Assembly: GCA_964371405.1 (NCBI GenBank)
Contig: CAYJLV010000003.1
Location: 62,001-126,000, forward strand
DNA from: JAMHWF01 sp964371405
Lineage (GTDB): Bacteria; Pseudomonadota; Gammaproteobacteria; Burkholderiales; Burkholderiaceae_C
Length of the DNA stretch: 64,000 nt
Direction of reading: 5' to 3'
In this document: positions 25,586 through 35,200 of the stretch, piece by piece
How positions within the stretch are numbered: position 1 is the first letter of the stretch
Layout: the number at the start of each line of letters is the position of its first letter
Translations under genes and position numbers: made by a program
The notes under the pieces: generated by a model
Told to the model about the DNA's origin: nothing
The model's database searches: none
What the model saw: the letters and a program-made list of their open reading frames with translations, nothing else

Positions 25586-25708
25586 AGCATGTGGCCTCAT
25601 GATCCGACTTCTGACCACCTCCCATGAGGGCCAGTCTCGCGTTCTCGGGGCATGGAAATGCTAGCAGCGGACCTCTCATTGGTGCATAGGAGGTCGCGAA
25701 AAAACTGG

Positions 25709-25721
25709 TCCATATTTTGAG
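25709..25721 (-). promoter_or_regulatory. TCCA-N5-TGGA-like site 2 (one arm imperfect)
   Basis: TCCA-TATTT-TGAG, 136 bp before site 1 in the ubiX upstream region. The first seven bases, TCCATAT, equal those of sites 1 and 4; the second arm departs from TGGA. The surrounding 303-bp gap between ubiX and iclR holds no gene. Confidence 0.4.
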
Positions 25722-25842
25722 ACGCCAAGAAGTGCATCTCAAGCCATCGCGCGGCGACTTCAACGGTGCGGCATCGCGGAAGACCGGAATGCGCGCCACT
25801 CTAGAGACAACACGCTCGAGCAGCCGCAGCGATTCGGCGTGA

Positions 25843-26664
25843 CTACGGCCTCGTCACCTGCTCCAGGGCACCTTCGATCATCGCAATCTCGGACTGAAGG
25901 ATGGCCACGAGCTCGGCTTGGCGCTTCGGCGGCATCCGGCTCGAAATCGCCGCCATGCTGAGGGCAGCAAACGGGTGGCCGTAGCGGTTCACGATCGGCA
26001 ATCCCAGTGTGGTGGCAGCCGCGGTGACGTGCGCATCGTTGAGAGCGTAGCCAAGCCGCTGCGAGCGCCTCAGCATCTTCATCAGCGAGGGCACCGTAAG
26101 ACTGTGAGTGCTCAGCCGTCTGGCATTGGCTCGAACGATCTCGTCGATGGCATCGTCGGGCAGCGGAAGCAGCAGCGCCATCCCTCCGGCGCCAACCCCG
26201 AGTGGCCGCCGCGCACCCACCTCGAGCGTCAGCGCCTTGATCGGAAAGCCGCCCTCCTTCCGGTCGATGCACACCGAGTCGTAGCCGCTTCGCACCGACA
26301 GGAACACCGTGTCACCGGTCTGCTCGGCGATGCGCTGCAGCGACGGACGACAGATGTCGCAAAGATTGAACTGCGGTGCCGATGCCAGCCCCAGTTCGAA
26401 GATCAGAGGGCCGAGGAAGTAATGGTGCGATTCGGTGTCCTGCATCAGAAAGCCTTCATCGACGAGGCACTTCAGGATGCGGTGCGCGGTAGGACGCTGA
26501 AGCCCCGAATGCTGAACGATCTCGGTCAGGCGCATTCCTGTACGGCTACGCGAAGCAATCAGCCTCACGAGCAGCGAGGCCCTCTCGATGGTCTGCGTGC
26601 CTGACGACTTGGCAGCGCCAGTTGCGATTCGCTTGGGAGTGGAAGAGCGGCGTGTGGTGGGCAT
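25843..26664 (-). CDS. IclR-family transcriptional regulator
   Basis: 273 residues with a winged helix (IERASLLVRLIASRSRTGMRLTEIVQHSGLQRPTAHRILKCLVDEG) and an IclR effector domain (YFLGPLIFELGLA, then DTVFLSVRSGYDSVCIDRKEG and RRPLGVGAGGMALL). IclR proteins often respond to aromatic acids and control catabolic operons. It lies directly upstream of ubiX on the same strand, separated by about 300 bp. A perfect TCCA-N5-TGGA palindrome lies 9 bp before its own ATG, suggesting autoregulation. Confidence 0.93.
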   Translation of the reverse strand: MPTTRRSSTPKRIATGAAKSSGTQTIERASLLVRLIASRSRTGMRLTEIVQHSGLQRPTAHRILKCLVDEGFLMQDTESHHYFLGPLIFELGLASAPQFNLCDICRPSLQRIAEQTGDTVFLSVRSGYDSVCIDRKEGGFPIKALTLEVGARRPLGVGAGGMALLLPLPDDAIDEIVRANARRLSTHSLTVPSLMKMLRRSQRLGYALNDAHVTAAATTLGLPIVNRYGHPFAALSMAAISSRMPPKRQAELVAILQSEIAMIEGALEQVTRP

Positions 26665-26672
26665 GGCGATTG

Positions 26673-26685
26673 TCCACTATATGGA
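26673..26685 (-). promoter_or_regulatory. TCCA-N5-TGGA palindrome, site 3 (iclR promoter)
   Basis: TCCA-CTATA-TGGA, immediately upstream of the iclR start. Placement over the ribosome-binding and start region fits autorepression. Confidence 0.55.
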
Positions 26686-26795
26686 TACCTTTTCAATCTC
26701 TCTTCTACCACGAAGCGATCTTGTGGTGATAGCATGAATCGCAAATGATTATCGGACTTCAGAGTTCGGTGTGCAGTCATCGGACGCAAGATTTG

Positions 26796-26808
26796 TCCAT
26801 ATCCTGGA
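26796..26808. promoter_or_regulatory. TCCA-N5-TGGA palindrome, site 4
   Basis: TCCA-TATCC-TGGA, extended by one matching G/C pair on each side. It lies between the divergent iclR and folE2 genes, about 330 bp before folE2, so it could serve either direction. Confidence 0.5.
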
Positions 26809-27137
26809 CGCTTCCGAAAGTCGACTCGTGCAGTGCATCGAGAAGGCCCGCGGACTACGCGCCCCTCGCAAGGTCGATCGAGAAGATGTTGAAGCGCGAT
26901 GCCTTCCCAAACGCCGCCGGCTGCTGTGTGCAGAGCGGCCTGTTGCCCTTGACACGGGTGCAGTCGGCGCGCGGCCTACCCGACGTCGACGAGCTGCTTC
27001 AGCACGCTGGCGTTGAGTCGGTTGACGGCACGCCCGAACAGTCGGCTATCGCGCTCGGCAACGAGAACCAGCGCGTCACGGTCCCCGCAACGGCGGCTGG
27101 GCTGCGAGCCGACTGAACCACAGGCGGGCGACAAGCC
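26809..27137. other. upstream region of folE2
   Basis: About 330 bp with one forward open frame (from 26,745) that has no ribosome site and no recognisable family. It may be decayed coding sequence or a long leader. No promoter could be fixed. Confidence 0.35.
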
Positions 27138-27932
27138 ATGAACGCGCCGGAGTTCGTCCTGCCCATGGCGGACACGCAAAGCAAGGTCGATGGACGCCGA
27201 CTTCCCATCCAGCGTGTCGGAGTCAAGGATGTGCGATACCCGCTGCAACTGCGCGTCGGCCGAGAACTGCAGACGACGACAGCGAAGTGGAATCTCGACG
27301 TGGCCCTGGCTGCTGACCAGAAGGGCACGCACATGTCGCGCTTCCTGCAGTGGCTGGACGCATCGCGCAACATCGCGTTCGATGTGACGGAACTGCGCGC
27401 GCGGCTGATCGGCATGCTCGATGCGCTCCATGCGAGCGAGGGGCGAATCGAAGCCTCGTTCACGTTCTTCGTGCGCAAACGTGCGCCTGTCTCCGGCGTC
27501 GAAAGCCTGCTCGACATCCAGGCACGCTGGCAGGTTCATCGGCACGCCGGTGTCACCACATCGTGGACCGAGGTGATCGTGCCGGTGAAGAGCCTGTGCC
27601 CTTGCAGCAAAGAAATCTCGAACTACGGAGCGCACAACCAGCGGTCACACATAACGATCTGCGTCGAGCACGACGAGCCCATCGAGTGGCACGAGATGGT
27701 ACGTTTCGCGGAAGAATGCGCCTCCAGCGAAATCTGGCCTCTGCTCAAGCGCGTGGACGAGAAGTGGGTCACCGAGCGAGCCTACGAGAGACCGAAGTTC
27801 GTCGAGGATCTGGTGCGCGATGTCGCGCTGCTCTTGAACGCAGACCGTCGCGTGCTGCGCTACAGCATCGACGTCGAGAATTTCGAGTCGATCCACAACC
27901 ACAGCGCGTTTGCTCGCATCGAGAGGAGGTAA
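27138..27932 (+). CDS. folE2: GTP cyclohydrolase IB (FolE2)
   Basis: 264 residues with FolE2 hallmarks: PIQRVGVKDVRYPLQL, KGTHMSRFLQWL, and the metal-site block VPVKSLCPCSKEISNYGAHNQRS (about 154 to 176). The enzyme opens GTP to 7,8-dihydroneopterin triphosphate, the first step toward folate and queuosine. It is fused in an operon with idi: the TAA at 27,930 directly abuts the idi ATG. Divergent from iclR and next to the UbiX/UbiD operon, it is oddly placed for a folate gene. It does not belong to the riboflavin branch, which uses GTP cyclohydrolase II, so a direct role in flavin supply is not established. Confidence 0.93.
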   Translation: MNAPEFVLPMADTQSKVDGRRLPIQRVGVKDVRYPLQLRVGRELQTTTAKWNLDVALAADQKGTHMSRFLQWLDASRNIAFDVTELRARLIGMLDALHASEGRIEASFTFFVRKRAPVSGVESLLDIQARWQVHRHAGVTTSWTEVIVPVKSLCPCSKEISNYGAHNQRSHITICVEHDEPIEWHEMVRFAEECASSEIWPLLKRVDEKWVTERAYERPKFVEDLVRDVALLLNADRRVLRYSIDVENFESIHNHSAFARIERR

Positions 27933-28571
27933 ATGGCAAGCCCGGTTCACCGCTGCCAGTCCCTCTCGCACGGCGTGCATCTCACCGCGCAGCGGCGGTC
28001 GGGCACGGATCTGGGGCTGGAAGAGGTCATCCTCGTCGATGCGTGCGACCGCCCCATCGGCGCTGCCGAAAAGCGCGCAGCGCACCAGTCGGGACTCTTG
28101 CACCGCGCGTTCTCCATCATCGTCTATGACCACGCGGGACGCATGCTGCTGCAGCAGCGTGCGCGCTCCAAGTACCACTCCGGAGGACTGTGGTCAAACA
28201 CTTGCTGCAGCCACCCGAGACTTGGCGAAGATACCGAGCAGGCCGCGCATCGCCGGTTGATCGAGGAGATGGGCTTCGACTGCCAGCTTGAGCGCGTGCA
28301 CGAGTTCGTCTACCGGGTCGAAGTCGACAACGGGCTGATCGAGCACGAATACGACCATGTCTTCGTCGGCCGCTGCGACGCCTCGCCTCGACACCATCCG
28401 GATGAAGTCGAGGCGTGGTGCTGGATCGATCCGAACGATCTGCAGCGCGAGGCGGCGCGACGCCCGGAACACTTCACTTACTGGTTCAAGCGCTGCCTGG
28501 CGGAGTTTTCGAAGCTGTCTCTGCCCGGTTTGCACCCGGCAATGGTCGGTCACGGCGGTCGGGTGGCCTGA
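27933..28571 (+). CDS. idi: isopentenyl-diphosphate delta-isomerase type 1
   Basis: 212 residues of the Nudix-fold type 1 isomerase family. LHRAFSIIVYDHAGRMLLQQRARSKYHSGGLWSNTCCSHPR carries the catalytic Cys and metal-binding His in CCSHP. RRLIEEMGFDC is the Nudix-like helix, and EHEYDHVFVG holds the catalytic Glu. It interconverts IPP and DMAPP. The AGGAGG is unusually close to the ATG because it overlaps the end of folE2. Bacteria using the MEP pathway make both isomers and do not strictly need idi. Its place beside UbiX, which consumes a dimethylallyl donor, suggests a dedicated supply for prFMN. Confidence 0.93.
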   Translation: MASPVHRCQSLSHGVHLTAQRRSGTDLGLEEVILVDACDRPIGAAEKRAAHQSGLLHRAFSIIVYDHAGRMLLQQRARSKYHSGGLWSNTCCSHPRLGEDTEQAAHRRLIEEMGFDCQLERVHEFVYRVEVDNGLIEHEYDHVFVGRCDASPRHHPDEVEAWCWIDPNDLQREAARRPEHFTYWFKRCLAEFSKLSLPGLHPAMVGHGGRVA

Positions 28572-28698
28572 TGGGCCCCGACGTCGGCCAATCTGAGCCG
28601 TCACGCGGATAACGGTAGGCTTGTCGGCTGAGCCTGACACACCTGCCTTTCTAGTGCTCCAGGAAGCACTATGTCCAGCCGCAGCGGCATACGCCGCG

Positions 28699-29534
28699 AT
28701 GACTTCTTCGCAACACCCGAGGCCTTCGGGCACCGCTCTCGCCTGCAATCCGATCGAGCAGGCATTTGAGCTGGGCCAGCAGCGCCAGCGTGACAGCTGC
28801 TCGCTGGATGAGAACGCGCACCCGGGCCTGCCCGAGCCACAGCGCGTCCGGTTGCGTACGGCTGGAGCTGTCGCCAATGCCAACGTCGAGCGAGCCGGCG
28901 CGTTCAACGTCGCTTCGATGCAGCGCCTGGCGGAGTCCTTCTCGCAGTTGCAGGACCCCCGATTCAAGCCCGCCCAGGCGCTGGCGAGACTTCGCTCGCT
29001 GGCCTCGCAGTGGAGCTCGCAAATCACGCCGCACAGCGCGTGCCGGCACGGCTGCGCTCACTGCTGCCATATCCCGGTGGCGATAGCTCGCTGGAAGCCT
29101 CTCTCATCGGCCAGGCGATCGGTCGCGCGGTAAAGAAGCTCAAGAACACGCGCGATGCCCGAGAACGCGCCTGGGGCTATGAGCATCCCTGCCCCTTTCT
29201 GCGCGACGGCGAATGCTCCATCTACGAGCATCGGCCGCTGCCGTGCCGGGTGCACGTGAACATGGATGAAGACGCGCTGTTGTGCGAACTGCTGCCTGGG
29301 CAGACCGTGCCCGTACCGCTGGCCAACAGCACATATTTCCAGGCCGTGTACGTCAAGCTGGCTGTGGCCTCGGGTTCGACCATGGCCGACATCAGGGACT
29401 TCTTTCCCCAGGGTTCGTGCCGCGATTGCGACGCCGGCACGCCGGCACGCCCGTACGCTGCGTGCCTCGCGCCTAGTGCGACTCCCGGGCTGGCGCACCT
29501 GATTCGAGGCAGCGCGTCGTCCATGCGGTACTAG
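28699..29534 (+). pseudogene. YkgJ-family cysteine-cluster protein, broken by one frameshift
   Basis: Two overlapping frames together make one protein. The first (from the ATG at 28,699) ends with SACRHGCAHCCHIPVAI. The second continues SSLEASLIGQAIGRAVKKL and then HPCPFLRDGECSIYEHRPLPCR. This is the CxxxCxxCC metal-binding family (YkgJ/UPF0153). The switch is near 29,085, and restoring one A in GATAGCTCG to give GATAAGCTCG would reunite them. It may be a recent mutation, since the rest is well preserved, or a sequencing error. Function of the family is unknown; a zinc or iron-sulfur site is assumed. It follows idi by about 130 bp. Confidence 0.72.
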
Positions 29535-29563
29535 CCGCGGCCGCGCCGCTAGACTTCAGGCCG

Positions 29564-30421
29564 GTGTCCCAAGAGAAACCTGTCCGCTCGATTGCTCGCG
29601 CGTTCGACGTGCTCGATGCCGTCGCGATGTCCTCTGGTGCATCGTTGCACGAGATCGAACTGCGAACCGGCCTGCCGCGGCCGACGGTGGCACGCCTGGC
29701 CAAGACCCTCGAGGAGCGGCACCTGCTGCGACGCGGCATTCGCGACGGCCGATATCACCTCGGCCGTACTCTGGCGGAATTGGCGCTTCGGCTCGAGCCG
29801 GACAGCCTGTTAGCCGACGTCGCAGCGCCGGGACTGAACGCACTGTCGCGAGAGACCGGGTGGCCAGCCGCGGTTGCCCTCTACGAGCCCGACCCAGGTG
29901 ACTGCATGCGGCTGGTTGAGACCAGCCGCAAGATTTCCCGCTTCTACCTGCGGGCAGTGACGATCACACGCATCAATCTGCTGCTGTCGTCGCTCGGGCT
30001 CGCATACTTGGCTTACACCACGCCGGAGCAACTGGACGCGGTACTGGCCCGAGTCCGACAGGTGACACGTGACCCGCACAACCTGGCCGCGATTGCGGCA
30101 GGCGGGCTGCACGAACGGCTGGCGGAGCTTCGAACGCTTGGATACGCGCCGCGGGATCCTCGGTTCCTCGGCGGCGGCTACAACGAGCTGCCAGTTGACG
30201 ACCGCATCACAGGTATTGGCGTACCCCTGCTGTGGGAAGGACAGGCCTTCGGTTCACTCAACGTTTACTGGCATCGCAGGGCAATGTCGGTTGAGGATGC
30301 AGCGGCGGCGTACTTGCCGCTGATTCGCGACACTGCTTCGCGCATCGCCGCCGAAGCGGCGCGTCTGGGCGTCGCCCAGCGCCTGCTAGATCGTCAGGCC
30401 GTCCAAGCCCATTCGAGTTAA
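29564..30421 (+). CDS. IclR-family transcriptional regulator (second)
   Basis: 285 residues from a GTG. The DNA-binding part reads SIARAFDVLDAVAMSSGASLHEIELRTGLPRPTVARLAKTLEERHLLRR, with an IclR effector domain from about 80 (ALSRETGWPAAVALYEPDPGDCMRLVE). Effector-domain residues differ widely from the IclR at 25,843, so the two probably sense different compounds. It is followed by the truncated FAD oxidoreductase gene on the same strand, its most likely former target. Confidence 0.9.
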   Translation: MSQEKPVRSIARAFDVLDAVAMSSGASLHEIELRTGLPRPTVARLAKTLEERHLLRRGIRDGRYHLGRTLAELALRLEPDSLLADVAAPGLNALSRETGWPAAVALYEPDPGDCMRLVETSRKISRFYLRAVTITRINLLLSSLGLAYLAYTTPEQLDAVLARVRQVTRDPHNLAAIAAGGLHERLAELRTLGYAPRDPRFLGGGYNELPVDDRITGIGVPLLWEGQAFGSLNVYWHRRAMSVEDAAAAYLPLIRDTASRIAAEAARLGVAQRLLDRQAVQAHSS

Positions 30422-30538
30422 CCCGCAATCACCGGGGAACTTCAGGTTTGTCCACGGTGTAGACGTGAACGCACGGCGCGTTGCATGCGTCCGGGCGCGG
30501 CCTAGAGTGCCAGCCATCTCATCTGCAGGTGGCCTCAC

Positions 30539-31496
30539 ATGAGCAGCAGCGCTTACCTCGAATCGCTCAATACCCCAATCAAGGACAGCTTCGACATCAT
30601 CGTCGCCGGCGGCGGTGCCTCTGGCATGATCGCGGCGGTCGCCGCAGCCCGCCTCGGCGCGCGTACCCTTCTCATCGAGCGACAAGGCTGCTTCGGCGGC
30701 ATGGCCACCAGTGGCTACGTCGCCCAGTTCGTCGGCTTCTTCAACCACGACAAGCTGGCTGTCCGCGGTATCCCCTACGAGTTGGTCGAGCGCATCCGCG
30801 CCGCCGGAGGCAGCGCAGGCTTCCACCAGTTCCTGATGGGCGAAGTGGCCAACAAGACACCGACGCGCCTGTTCACCTTTCCGTTCAACCCCGAGATCGT
30901 GAAGATCGTCGCGGACGAGATGCTGCTGGAGGCCGGCGTCCAGGTGCTGCTCCACACGAACGTGGTTCAAGTGATGCAGGAGAAGTCCCGCCGCGTTGCC
31001 GGGGTTGTCGTGGAGAACATATCAGGGCGTTGCGCCTACCGAGCGAAGCTGGTGATCGACTGCACCGGCGATTCGTCGGTAGCGGCCCTGGGCGGAGCGG
31101 TGGTCATGGGCGAGGAGCCCGAGCTGCGAAAAAACCGTCAGCCCTCGACGCTATCGTTCCGACTGTCCCAGGTGGACGTGCCGAAGTTCCGCAAGCTCAC
31201 GCGCGACGAGAAGCTAGCGATTGCTGAAAGGGGCATCGCGAGTGGCGAGTTGATCTGGAAGACGCTCACGTTCGTCAGCACGCCGGGCGGCAGCGACGCC
31301 GTACCGCTGCTCAGCCGGATCCAAGGCTTGGACATGCTCGACGCTAACGACGTCACGCAAGCTGAACTGGTCGGGCGCCAGCAGGTTAAGAAGATCGTCG
31401 GCTTCATGCGCCGCGAAGTGCCAGGTTGCGAGGAGTCCGTGCTGGCTTGCATCGCGGCTCGCGTAGGCGTGCGGGAAACGCGGCGCACAGTGGGCA
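30539..31496 (+). pseudogene. FAD-dependent oxidoreductase, 3'-truncated
   Basis: The N-terminal 320 residues are good: FDIIVAGGGASGMIAAVAAARLGARTLLIERQGCFGGMATSGYV is the FAD-binding GxGxxG block of the FAD_oxidored (PF12831) family, and LVIDCTGDSSVAALGGAVVMGE is the second FAD contact. Near residue 319 the sequence reads ARVGVRETRRTVG, where family members continue with the start of the C-terminal domain. Here it changes to unrelated residues that are the antisense of comEC and stops at 31,549. About a quarter to a third of the protein is missing. The truncation coincides with the junction near 31,497. Confidence 0.85.
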
Positions 31497-31503
31497 CCTG
31501 CGC
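31490..31503. other. junction between catabolic region and housekeeping DNA
   Basis: Within about 14 bp two genes on opposite strands both lose homology: the FAD oxidoreductase from the left and comEC from the right. Base composition rises to the right. No direct repeat, integrase or tRNA is visible here. It is either the edge of an island that interrupted comEC, a deletion scar, or an assembly join. Confidence 0.7.
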
Positions 31504-32205
31504 CTCGATCGCGTCGCGCACGCGCTGGCGCAGACGCTGGATGGGGTAGCCGGCCGATGTCGCCAGGCGCTTCGGCGGCCCGTCGATCACGCTGCGCACA
31601 TGGCCCGTCGCACGCACGCCATGCTCGAACAGCCACAGCTCGTGGTCGAAGCCGTGCGGGTTGACGCTGCCGTGCGGTCGGCGCAGCCGCGCCGTGAAGC
31701 GCCAGCGCTCGCCGGCGCGCAGTTCGTCGGCCGGAGCGAACGCGCCGCCGTCATCGTGCCACGGCCGGTACCAGCCGAGCGCGACGCGTGGCGGCACTGT
31801 GACGGCGCGGCCGCGCCACTGCGCCTGCTCGACATCGAAGCGAAAGCGCACGCCCTGCGGCCCGACCTGCGGCAGGCTGGCGACGACGCCGACGAGCTGC
31901 ACGTCGTGCCCTTCGATCTCGGCCGGCAGCGTCGGCGCGAGGTGCTGGACGGCGCGCGCACCGGTCAGCGCGAAGCCGAGCGCACAGACGCCGAGCAGGA
32001 CGAGGGCGGCACGCAAAGCGAGCGCCACACTCCAGCGACGCAGCGCGACGGCGAACGCGACCGCAGCCACCGCAGCCGTCAGCAGATAGGCCGACGTCGG
32101 CCACAGTGCGGCCTGCTGCAACTGCAGCGCGACACCCGCGAGCCAGGCCAGCGCCGCGCCGGCGAGGCGCAGACCGGCATCGCCGCGCGGGTCGGTCGCC
32201 TGCAT
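31497..32205 (-). pseudogene. comEC: ComEC/Rec2 family competence protein, N-terminal part only
   Basis: From the ATG at 32,205 the frame encodes about 235 residues of a ComEC N-terminus. Membrane helices (LRLAGAALAWLAGVALQLQQA and the next three) are followed by the DUF4131 region (GVVASLPQVGPQGVRFRFDVEQAQWRG, RFTARLRRPHGSVNPHGFDHELWLFEHGVRATGHV) and RLRQRVRDAIEAQV. There homology ends at the junction and the frame runs on to a stop at 31,138 inside the other gene. Full ComEC proteins are about 750 to 850 residues, so the channel and the metallo-hydrolase domain are missing. Confidence 0.83.
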
Positions 32206-32253
32206 GGCGCAGTGTAGGATTGCCCGCTCCTGTGCGTCCATGGAGTTCGAGCG

Positions 32254-32721
32254 ATGACCCCCCCAGACATCCCACAGCGACTGCGCGAGCTCGGCATCGC
32301 GCTGCCGTCCGTCGGCGTGCCGGCCGCGGCATACCTGCCGTGGGTGCGCAGCGGCGACCTCGTCTTCCTTTCCGGCCACATCGCACGGCGCGACGGCAAG
32401 CCCTGGGTCGGCCAGCTCGGCCGCGACCTCGACACCGAGACGGGCAAGGCGGCAGCGCGCGCCGTCGCGATCGATCTGCTCGGCACGCTGAACGCCGCGG
32501 CCGGCGGCGACCTGAACCGCGTCGTGCGCATCGTCAAGGTAATGGGCCTGGTCAACAGCACGCCCGACTTCACCGAGCAGCACCTGGTGATCAACGGCTG
32601 CTCCGAACTGCTCGGCGCCGTGTTCGGCGAGCGCGGCGCGCACGCGCGCAGCGCGTTCGGCGTCGCGCAGATCCCGCTCGGCGCCTGCGTCGAGATCGAG
32701 CTCATCGCGCAGCTGCAATGA
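32254..32721 (+). CDS. RidA (YjgF/YER057c) family protein
   Basis: 155 residues. The sequence PQRLRELGIALPSVGVPAAAYLPWVRSGDLVFLSGHIARRDGKPW, with VMGLVNSTPDFTEQHLVINGCSELLGAVFGERGAHARSAFGVAQIPLGACVEIELIA at the end, fits the longer RidA subgroup with its conserved Arg (HARSA) and Glu. RidA proteins hydrolyse reactive enamines and imines; this subgroup is less studied and may act differently. Divergent from comEC by about 48 bp. Its stop overlaps the dsbB start (ATGA). Confidence 0.9.
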   Translation: MTPPDIPQRLRELGIALPSVGVPAAAYLPWVRSGDLVFLSGHIARRDGKPWVGQLGRDLDTETGKAAARAVAIDLLGTLNAAAGGDLNRVVRIVKVMGLVNSTPDFTEQHLVINGCSELLGAVFGERGAHARSAFGVAQIPLGACVEIELIAQLQ

Positions 32722-33179
32722 CGGCGCGCGGCTGGCTGCTCGGCATCGCCGCGGCCTGCGTCGCCGGCGTCGTCGCGGCGCTTCTGGCGCAGTACCGGCT
32801 CGACATGCGGCCGTGCCCGTGGTGCATCGTGCAGCGCCTGATCTATGTCGTGATCGCCGTCGTGTGCATCGTCGGCGCGCTGGAGCGCAGGCTGCAGCGC
32901 CCGGCGGCGCTGCTCACCGTGCTCCTGGCCGGGCTCGGCATCGCATCAGCGATCTGGCAACACTTCGTCGCCGCCAAGCAGTTCTCGTGCGACCTGACGG
33001 CAGCGGATCGAATCATCACGGCGCTGCGCCTCGAAGCGATCGCGCCGTGGCTGTTCCAGGTCACGGCGTCGTGCGCCGAAGCGGCGGTGTCGCTTGCCGG
33101 CGTGCCGTTCGAGTACTGGAGCCTCGCGCTCTACGCGCTCGTCGGCGCGGCGGCGCTGCGCGTCGCGCTGCGGCCTTGA
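32718..33179 (+). CDS. dsbB: disulfide bond formation protein DsbB
   Basis: 153 residues with four membrane helices and the two periplasmic cysteine pairs of DsbB: CPWC in RLDMRPCPWCIVQRLIY, and the pair in KQFSCDLTAADR and VTASCAEA. It reoxidises DsbA and passes electrons to ubiquinone in the inner membrane. The start overlaps the RidA-like stop, so the two are co-translated. The larger frame that contains it starts inside the neighbouring gene and is not used. Confidence 0.93.
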   Translation: MTARGWLLGIAAACVAGVVAALLAQYRLDMRPCPWCIVQRLIYVVIAVVCIVGALERRLQRPAALLTVLLAGLGIASAIWQHFVAAKQFSCDLTAADRIITALRLEAIAPWLFQVTASCAEAAVSLAGVPFEYWSLALYALVGAAALRVALRP

Positions 33180-33268
33180 CCCGGCGCACTGGCCTTGGAC
33201 CGCGCGACGCGCTAAATTGAGAGCACGGGCCGCATGCTGCGGCGGCCGGTCAGTCCTGGAGACCCCTC

Positions 33269-33592
33269 ATGCTGCACTGGAACTCCTGGTGGTTGCCCCC
33301 GGCGACTCGAGGCGACGCACGCAGCTCCGACGACCTGGTCGCGCTGCAGACCGGCCTGTGGGAGCGCTGGCTCGACGCACACCGCTCGTGGTGGACGATG
33401 TACCTCGCCCATTTCCCGACGATGCCGTGGCCTCCGGCCGGCGTCGTCGCGCCGCCCGCGCCGGTCGAACCGCTGGTGACGCACAAGACCACGCAACGGC
33501 CGCCCGCGACGCCGGGGCGCAAGCCGAAGACGGAATCGGCGACGGCCACCGCGCCGGTCGGAACCCGCCCGCAGCACGCCCGCAAGCGCTGA
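33269..33592 (+). CDS. small hypothetical protein
   Basis: 107 residues, preceded by GGAG at 8-nt spacing. Residues 1 to 55 are rich in Trp (HWNSWWLPP, LWERWLDAHRSWWTMYLAHFPTMPW), and the C-terminal half is Pro/Thr/Ala/Lys-rich and probably disordered. The order LQTGLWERWLDAHRSWW suggests an amphipathic helix, as in small phasin-like or membrane-surface proteins, but I do not recognise a family. A dispersed repeat follows its stop. Confidence 0.55.
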   Translation: MLHWNSWWLPPATRGDARSSDDLVALQTGLWERWLDAHRSWWTMYLAHFPTMPWPPAGVVAPPAPVEPLVTHKTTQRPPATPGRKPKTESATATAPVGTRPQHARKR

Positions 33593-33602
33593 CGCTGCGG
33601 GT

Positions 33603-33693
33603 GCGCCACGCCGGGCCGCCCCAAGCAAGGCCCGCACCCGGATCTTCTCGGAGGGTCACTCGCCGATCACGGCGAGCGGCGTGTCGTCATCCC

Positions 33694-33694
<1 letters not shown>
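33603..33694. repeat. dispersed repeat, copy A
   Basis: About 90 bp directly after the stop of the small hypothetical gene and reaching the end of ntrC. It shares CGCCGGGCCGCCCCAAGCAA, then GGCCCGCACCC, TCGGAGGGTC, CTCGCCG and GCGTGTCGTC-type blocks, in the same order, with the copy at 51,030. It contains inverted repeats such as GGTCACTCGCCG/CGGCGAGC. Such elements are common after genes in Burkholderiales and may fold to stop transcription. Confidence 0.75.
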
Positions 33695-35187
<1,493 letters not shown>

Positions 35188-35200
35188 CGCGTGGCTGCGT

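Noticed and set aside
23719..25602. A 627-residue forward open frame opposite ubiD and ubiX
   Set aside because: Pure antisense shadow: Arg/His/Asp-rich with no recognisable domain and no ribosome site.
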